From positions 1 through 64,000 of the forward strand of contig NZ_JAMZBC010000001.1 of assembly GCF_024158715.1 (NCBI RefSeq): DNA of 64,000 nucleotides, in the 5' to 3' direction. The position numbers and the translations under genes are program-made. This document shows, piece by piece, positions 60,041 to 64,000 of this stretch; the first letter of the stretch is position 1, and the number at the start of each line of letters is the position of its first letter. Origin of the DNA: Halomonas sp. 707D7. GTDB lineage: Bacteria; Pseudomonadota; Gammaproteobacteria; Pseudomonadales; Halomonadaceae. A model generated the notes under the pieces. The model saw nothing but the letters and a program-made list of their open reading frames with translations, did not search any database and was not told the DNA's origin.

Positions 60041-61930
60041 TCAACGGCGCCGTTCGAGCTCGGCTTCGCGCTCGGCGTCCACCCACCAGGCGTCCAGGTC
60101 CATGGCGTATGCGGGAAAGGGCTCCGGGTACCCGAACTTGTTCCACACGGCAATGCGCGTCTCGCCGGAGTGGTAGTGGGGAATGGCGTAGAAGCCCCAG
60201 CGCAGCACCCTATCCAGCGCTTGGGTCGCGGTGTCCAGGGCCTCGCGGTCCTCGGCACGGATGATGTGGTCGACCAGGTCGTCCACCGCCGCGCTCTTCA
60301 GGGCCATGCGGTTGCGGCTCTGAGGCGTGTCGGCCGCCGCGCTCGTCCAGTAGTCGCGCTGCTCGTTGCCGGGGTTGTTCGACTGCGGGTAGTGGCTGAT
60401 CACGATGTCGTAGTCGTAGTCGCGCACCCGGTTGAGGTACTGGTTGATGTCGACGATGCGCATGGACGTGTCGATGCCGAGCCGTGCCATGTTCCTGAGC
60501 ATGGGCTGCACCACCCGCTCCATCGCCGCGTCGTACATCAATACCTCGAGGCGCAGCGGGCGGCCGGTTTCGGCATGGATCAGCTCGCCTTCCTCGATCT
60601 CGTAACCGGCGTCGCGCAAAAGCGCCAGGGCGCGGCGCAGGCGCTCGCGCAGATCCTCCGGCTCGGCGATCGGCAAGGGATCGGTGAACAGCCGGTCCGA
60701 GTGAAAGGCGTCGACCAGCTCCTCGCGGTGCGGCTCGAGCAGCGCGAGCTCCTCTTCGGAAGGCGCTCCCCGGGCCTGCATCTCGGAGTTCTGGAAATAG
60801 CTCTCGGTGCGCGAGTAGGCGCCGTAGAAGATGTTGGTGTTGAGCCACGGGAAGTCGAAGGTGAGGGAGAGCGCCTCGCGTACCCGGGCGTCCTGGAACT
60901 TCGTCTTTTGCAGGTTGAAGACGAAGGCCTGCATCAGCGACGGGTTCACGTCCGGCACGGTGATGCGCTCGATCAGCCCCTCACGGTAGGCGGGGAAGTC
61001 GTAGCCGATCGCCCAGGTGGCGGCGCGGGCATCCTCGCGAAAGTCGATAAGTCCCGCCTTGAAGGCCTCCCAGGCGATGTCCCGGTCGCGATAGTAATCG
61101 AAGATCACCCGGTCGATGTTGAAGCGCCCGACGTTGACCGGCAGATCCTTCCCCCAGTAGTTCTCGTCGCGTTCGTAGACGATGCGCCGGCCCGGGTCCA
61201 CCTCGGCGATTTCGTAGGGGCCGGAGCCCGGGTGAGCGGCGAGGGTGGGCGAGCCGAAGTCCCGCGGCTCCCAGTAGTGGCGCGGCAAAATCGGCAATTG
61301 GGTGACGATCAGCGGCAGCTCACGGGAGGTGGTGTCGCTGAACTCGAAGCGCACCTGGTGCTCGCTCTGCGCGATCACCTGGGAAACCCCGGCATAGTAG
61401 CTTGCGTAGAACGGGCTGCCCTGCTCGCGCAAGAGATCGAAGGAGAACACCACGTCGTAGGCGGTCAGCGGCTCGCCGTCCTGGAAGCGCGCCTCCGGGC
61501 GCAGGTCGAACTCGATCCATTCGCGCTCCGGGTCCAGGCGTACGCCTTCGGCGACCAGCCCGTAGAGACTGAAGGGTTCGCCCGGGTTGCTCGCCATCAG
61601 CGTGTCGTAGATCCGGCCGATGCCCGTGGCGGGGGTGCCGCGAATGATGAACGGGTTGGTCGAGTCGAAGCTCGATCCCACGGCGGTCTGGATCATGCTG
61701 CCCCCCTTGGGGGCCTGCGGGTTGACGTGGGGAAAGTAGGCGAACCCGTCGGGAAGTTCGGGGCTGTCGTAGAGCGACAGGGCGTGGACGGTCTCCACCG
61801 GGCCGCTGGAAGGCTCCTCCATGAGCGACTGGACGACGCTCTCGTCGCTTGCCGCCACCGGCAGGGAGAGCGCGCCGAGGGTCAGCAGCAGCGCACGCAA
61901 GGTATTCACAAACGCCACACCGCTTTGCAT
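60041..61930 (-). CDS. yejA: Peptide/microcin C ABC transporter substrate-binding protein YejA
   Basis: 629 residues, signal peptide (LRALLLTLGALSLPVAAS), DppA/OppA-like fold. YejA-type segments: YFPHVNPQAPKGGSM, GTPATGIGRIYDTLM, YNDPxxx-like RFEFSDTTSRELPLIVTQLPILPRHYW and NTNIFYGAYSRTESYFQNSEMQA. Starts the yejABEF operon; ligands in other bacteria are peptides and microcin C-like compounds. Confidence 0.94.
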   Translation of the reverse strand: MQSGVAFVNTLRALLLTLGALSLPVAASDESVVQSLMEEPSSGPVETVHALSLYDSPELPDGFAYFPHVNPQAPKGGSMIQTAVGSSFDSTNPFIIRGTPATGIGRIYDTLMASNPGEPFSLYGLVAEGVRLDPEREWIEFDLRPEARFQDGEPLTAYDVVFSFDLLREQGSPFYASYYAGVSQVIAQSEHQVRFEFSDTTSRELPLIVTQLPILPRHYWEPRDFGSPTLAAHPGSGPYEIAEVDPGRRIVYERDENYWGKDLPVNVGRFNIDRVIFDYYRDRDIAWEAFKAGLIDFREDARAATWAIGYDFPAYREGLIERITVPDVNPSLMQAFVFNLQKTKFQDARVREALSLTFDFPWLNTNIFYGAYSRTESYFQNSEMQARGAPSEEELALLEPHREELVDAFHSDRLFTDPLPIAEPEDLRERLRRALALLRDAGYEIEEGELIHAETGRPLRLEVLMYDAAMERVVQPMLRNMARLGIDTSMRIVDINQYLNRVRDYDYDIVISHYPQSNNPGNEQRDYWTSAAADTPQSRNRMALKSAAVDDLVDHIIRAEDREALDTATQALDRVLRWGFYAIPHYHSGETRIAVWNKFGYPEPFPAYAMDLDAWWVDAEREAELERRR

Positions 61931-61995
61931 GAAGGATGTCCTATCGTTGCCAAGAGGCCATCACACCCGCGCGATGGCCGAAGGATGAATGCTCC

Positions 61996-63225
61996 TCAGC
62001 GCGCCGTGAGCGCCAGAAGCTGCCCGGGGGTGAGTGCACCGGGGCGGTCTAGCGCATTCCAGCGAATAAGATCGCGCTGGTCAAGGTTATATCGTGCGGC
62101 GATGGCGGAAAGGCTGTCTCCGTTTTCGACGCGGTGGACCGCCGGCGTCTCGGTCGAGGCCAGGGCGCGGTCGCTGCTTTGCGAGAGTTCGGCGATCAGT
62201 TCGCTGTCCGCGGATTCGGGTACCAGCAGCGTCTGGCCGTTGCGCGGGCCCGCCTGGGCGCCGAGCAGGCCGGGGTTGAGTTCGGCCAGGGCCCGCTGGC
62301 TGACGTTGAGAAGCTGCGAGGCTTCGGCCAGGCTCAGCGGGTTTTCGAGCTTGACCTTGGCGAAGGCCGGGGTGGCCTGAATGTCCGGCAGCTCGACCCC
62401 GTAGCGCTCCGGGTCCTGGATGATGGTGGCGATCGCCTTGAGCTTGGGCACGTACTGCATGGTTTCCGACGGCAGCGACAGATCCCAATAGCTTCCGTCG
62501 AGCCCCTGGCTCTGGGCGCTGCGCAGGGCCTTGTTGACGGTACCGGCGCCGGCGTTGTAGGCGGCCAGCGAGAGCATGATGTCGCCTTGGTACCACTCGG
62601 CGGCCTGGGACTCGAGGTAGTCGAGCGCCGCCTGAGTCGAGGTGACGACGTCCAGGCGCCCATCGTAACTCTGGTTGCGCACCAGCCCCAGGGCGTCACC
62701 GGTACCGGGCATGAACTGCCAAAGCCCCGCCGCGCCGCGATGGCTCTTGGCACTGGGGTCGAAGGAGCTTTCGACGAAGGGAATCAAGGCAATCTCGCCG
62801 GGCAGGCCGCGCTCGCTGACCTGCTCGCTGATCCAGGCAAGCCAGGGTGTGGCTCGCCGGGTGATCTCGACGATGTTCTGCGGGCGGGCGCGGTAGTGCT
62901 CGATCCATTCGTCGACCCGCGCCTGCGCCTCCAGCGGCAGGGTGATTTCCTGCCACTGGAAGCTCTGGCGCATCACGCTCCAGACGTCTTGGGGCTCGAG
63001 GCTCAGCGAGTCCCAGAAGTGGCCGTGGTAGGCGTCGAGGCGCGGCGCTCGGGCTTGCTCTTCGCGCGGCGAGGGTAGGGGTGTCGTGGTGCTGGAGGAG
63101 GCGTTGAAACTGCCGAGCGTGCCGGGGGAGGCTTCGGAGTTCGCGGCGGCGGCCATCAAGAGGCCCATGATCACGGTGCTGCCAGCGCTCAACACAAAGC
63201 GCTGGCGGATCGTACGATAGGTCAT
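61996..63225 (-). CDS. mltD: Membrane-bound lytic murein transglycosylase D
   Basis: 409 residues. N-terminal signal segment, SLT domain with catalytic Glu in IPFVESSFDPSAKSHRGAAGLWQFMPGTG (near residue 150) and AAYNAGAGTVNKAL, then two LysM-like units: a degenerate one (NPLSLAEASQLLNVSQRALAELNPG) and a clear C-terminal one (HRVENGDSLSAIAARYNLDQRDLIRWNAL). Start taken at ATG 63225; an upstream in-frame start at 63267 lies near the gloB end. Next to gloB, the usual order. Confidence 0.92.
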   Translation of the reverse strand: MTYRTIRQRFVLSAGSTVIMGLLMAAAANSEASPGTLGSFNASSSTTTPLPSPREEQARAPRLDAYHGHFWDSLSLEPQDVWSVMRQSFQWQEITLPLEAQARVDEWIEHYRARPQNIVEITRRATPWLAWISEQVSERGLPGEIALIPFVESSFDPSAKSHRGAAGLWQFMPGTGDALGLVRNQSYDGRLDVVTSTQAALDYLESQAAEWYQGDIMLSLAAYNAGAGTVNKALRSAQSQGLDGSYWDLSLPSETMQYVPKLKAIATIIQDPERYGVELPDIQATPAFAKVKLENPLSLAEASQLLNVSQRALAELNPGLLGAQAGPRNGQTLLVPESADSELIAELSQSSDRALASTETPAVHRVENGDSLSAIAARYNLDQRDLIRWNALDRPGALTPGQLLALTAR

Positions 63226-63248
63226 AGTCGGTCTTTTGGCTAAAGGCG

Positions 63249-64000
63249 TTAGAAACGGTTCTTCCATTCGCGCAACGTCGTGAACGTCGCCAGGTCGTCA
63301 CCATTCGGGCCTTGTGTACCTGCGCTGCGGCGCACGCTGTCGGTGGCCAGGCGCAGGTAAGGGTTGATCTTGAGCTCGCGCCCGATGGTGCTGGGAAGCG
63401 TGGGGCGATCCATCGCGCGCGCTTTGTCGCATTCGTTGCGGACATGAGGGAGGGCAGTATTGTCCGGGTCTGCCGCCTGGGCGAAGGCCAGATTGGCCTG
63501 GGTGTATTCGTGGCCCGCGAACACCAGGGTGTCCTCGGGAAGGCGCGCCAGGGTGTTCAGAGAGTCGAGCATCTGGGCGGGCTCGCCTTCGAACAGACGA
63601 CCACAGCCGGCGCTGAACAGAGTATCTCCGCAGAACAGCAGCGCCGGAATGCCGGCGGCGAAGTAGCTGACGTGATCGAGGGTATGGCCGGGGGTGGCGA
63701 TCACCTCGAACAGACGTCCCATTACGCGGATCTCGTCGCCGTGATCGACGACCTGGTCGATGCCTTCGATGGCCGGGTTGTTCGGGCCGATCACGTGGGC
63801 CCCGTAGCGCTTCTTGAGCTCCTTGACACCGCCGGTGTGATCGCCGTGGTGGTGGGTGATGAGGATCGTGGCGAGTGTCAGGCCTTCGCGCTCGAGAAGC
63901 TCGATGACTGGTGCCGCTTCGCCGGGGTCCACCACGCAAACGTTTTGGCTGGTATCCTGTCTCAGCAACCAAATATAGTTGTCACTCAGCGCGGGAATCG
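63249..64000 (-). CDS. gloB: Hydroxyacylglutathione hydrolase (glyoxalase II), 5' end outside window
   Basis: Metallo-beta-lactamase-fold enzyme hydrolysing S-lactoylglutathione. The frame runs past 64000 and gives the typical N-terminus IPALSDNYIWLL, so only a few residues are missing. Metal motif THHHGDHTGG, GHTLDHVSY, FCGDTLFSAGCGRLFEG and GHEYTQANLAFA are present; the end NPYLR...ALREWKNRF is also family-like. A TTG at 63968 is not the start. Lies upstream of mltD on the same strand. Confidence 0.95.
   Translation of the reverse strand, partial: IPALSDNYIWLLRQDTSQNVCVVDPGEAAPVIELLEREGLTLATILITHHHGDHTGGVKELKKRYGAHVIGPNNPAIEGIDQVVDHGDEIRVMGRLFEVIATPGHTLDHVSYFAAGIPALLFCGDTLFSAGCGRLFEGEPAQMLDSLNTLARLPEDTLVFAGHEYTQANLAFAQAADPDNTALPHVRNECDKARAMDRPTLPSTIGRELKINPYLRLATDSVRRSAGTQGPNGDDLATFTTLREWKNRF

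Noticed and set aside
57865-60258. 797-codon frame that looks like a fused permease
   Set aside because: Only the part from 58932 down is YejE; the rest is an out-of-frame read of yejB and yejA.

Overview
The window is ordinary core chromosome of a high-GC gammaproteobacterium. A Halomonas-like member of the Halomonadaceae fits best. The block orders mltG-tmk-holB-pilZ-tatD, thrS-infC-rpmI-rplT-pheST-ihfA, tig-clpP-clpX-lon-hupB-ppiD and lpxH-ppiB/glnS-cysS are classic for Pseudomonas/Oceanospirillales-type genomes. An osmoprotectant ABC importer and acidic protein compositions suit a halophile. I saw no rRNA, tRNA, CRISPR array, insertion sequence or prophage. The two ends cut through mltG (5' part missing) and gloB (5' part missing).

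Layout. 1-6552: peptidoglycan/DNA block (mltG, tmk, holB, pilZ, tatD), a DUF1285 gene and a UvrD-like helicase with a Tudor-like tail. 6571-10230: divergent electron-transfer-flavoprotein locus (ETF-ubiquinone oxidoreductase against etfBA), with a PsrA-like operator in the shared intergenic region. 10418-15729: Mn-type superoxide dismutase, class Ib ribonucleotide reductase nrdHIEF behind paired NrdR boxes, and a Nudix hydrolase. 15889-23065: translation operon thrS-infC-rpmI-rplT-pheST-ihfA; infC very probably starts at AUC. 23238-24067: MioC-like flavodoxin with an overlapping small membrane protein. 24240-32623: protein quality control (tig, clpP, clpX, lon, hupB, ppiD). 32706-37228: lpxH and ppiB, divergent from glnS and cysS.

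37330-41157: four-gene YehZYXW-type osmoprotectant importer with a sigma-S-like -10 element and a 12-bp direct repeat upstream. 41301-46584: branched-chain 2-oxoacid dehydrogenase E1alpha, E1beta and E2, followed 24 bp later on the same strand by a 607-residue protein with a complete eukaryotic-type Ser/Thr kinase core and an unidentified C-terminal half. 46581-50087: MCE-type lipid ABC transporter (STAS-fused permease, ATPase, MCE protein, lipoprotein) reading the other way, with a second PsrA-like operator in its promoter. 50185-56194: SulP anion transporter, a chemoreceptor with a C-terminal sensor-like domain, RarD, an omega-amidase-like enzyme and RsuA. 56280-64000: YejABEF peptide/microcin C importer, MltD and GloB.

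The most interesting candidate system is the kinase in the branched-chain dehydrogenase operon. E1alpha keeps the Ser-rich HSSSDD loop that corresponds to the regulatory phosphorylation loop of the mammalian enzyme, so operon-encoded phospho-control of the complex is testable. The second theme is a shared operator (AAACGGTCGTT) in front of both the ETF genes and the lipid-transport operon, which suggests one fatty-acid-responsive TetR-type regulator. All functional calls rest on motifs, lengths and gene order read by eye; no database search was run.
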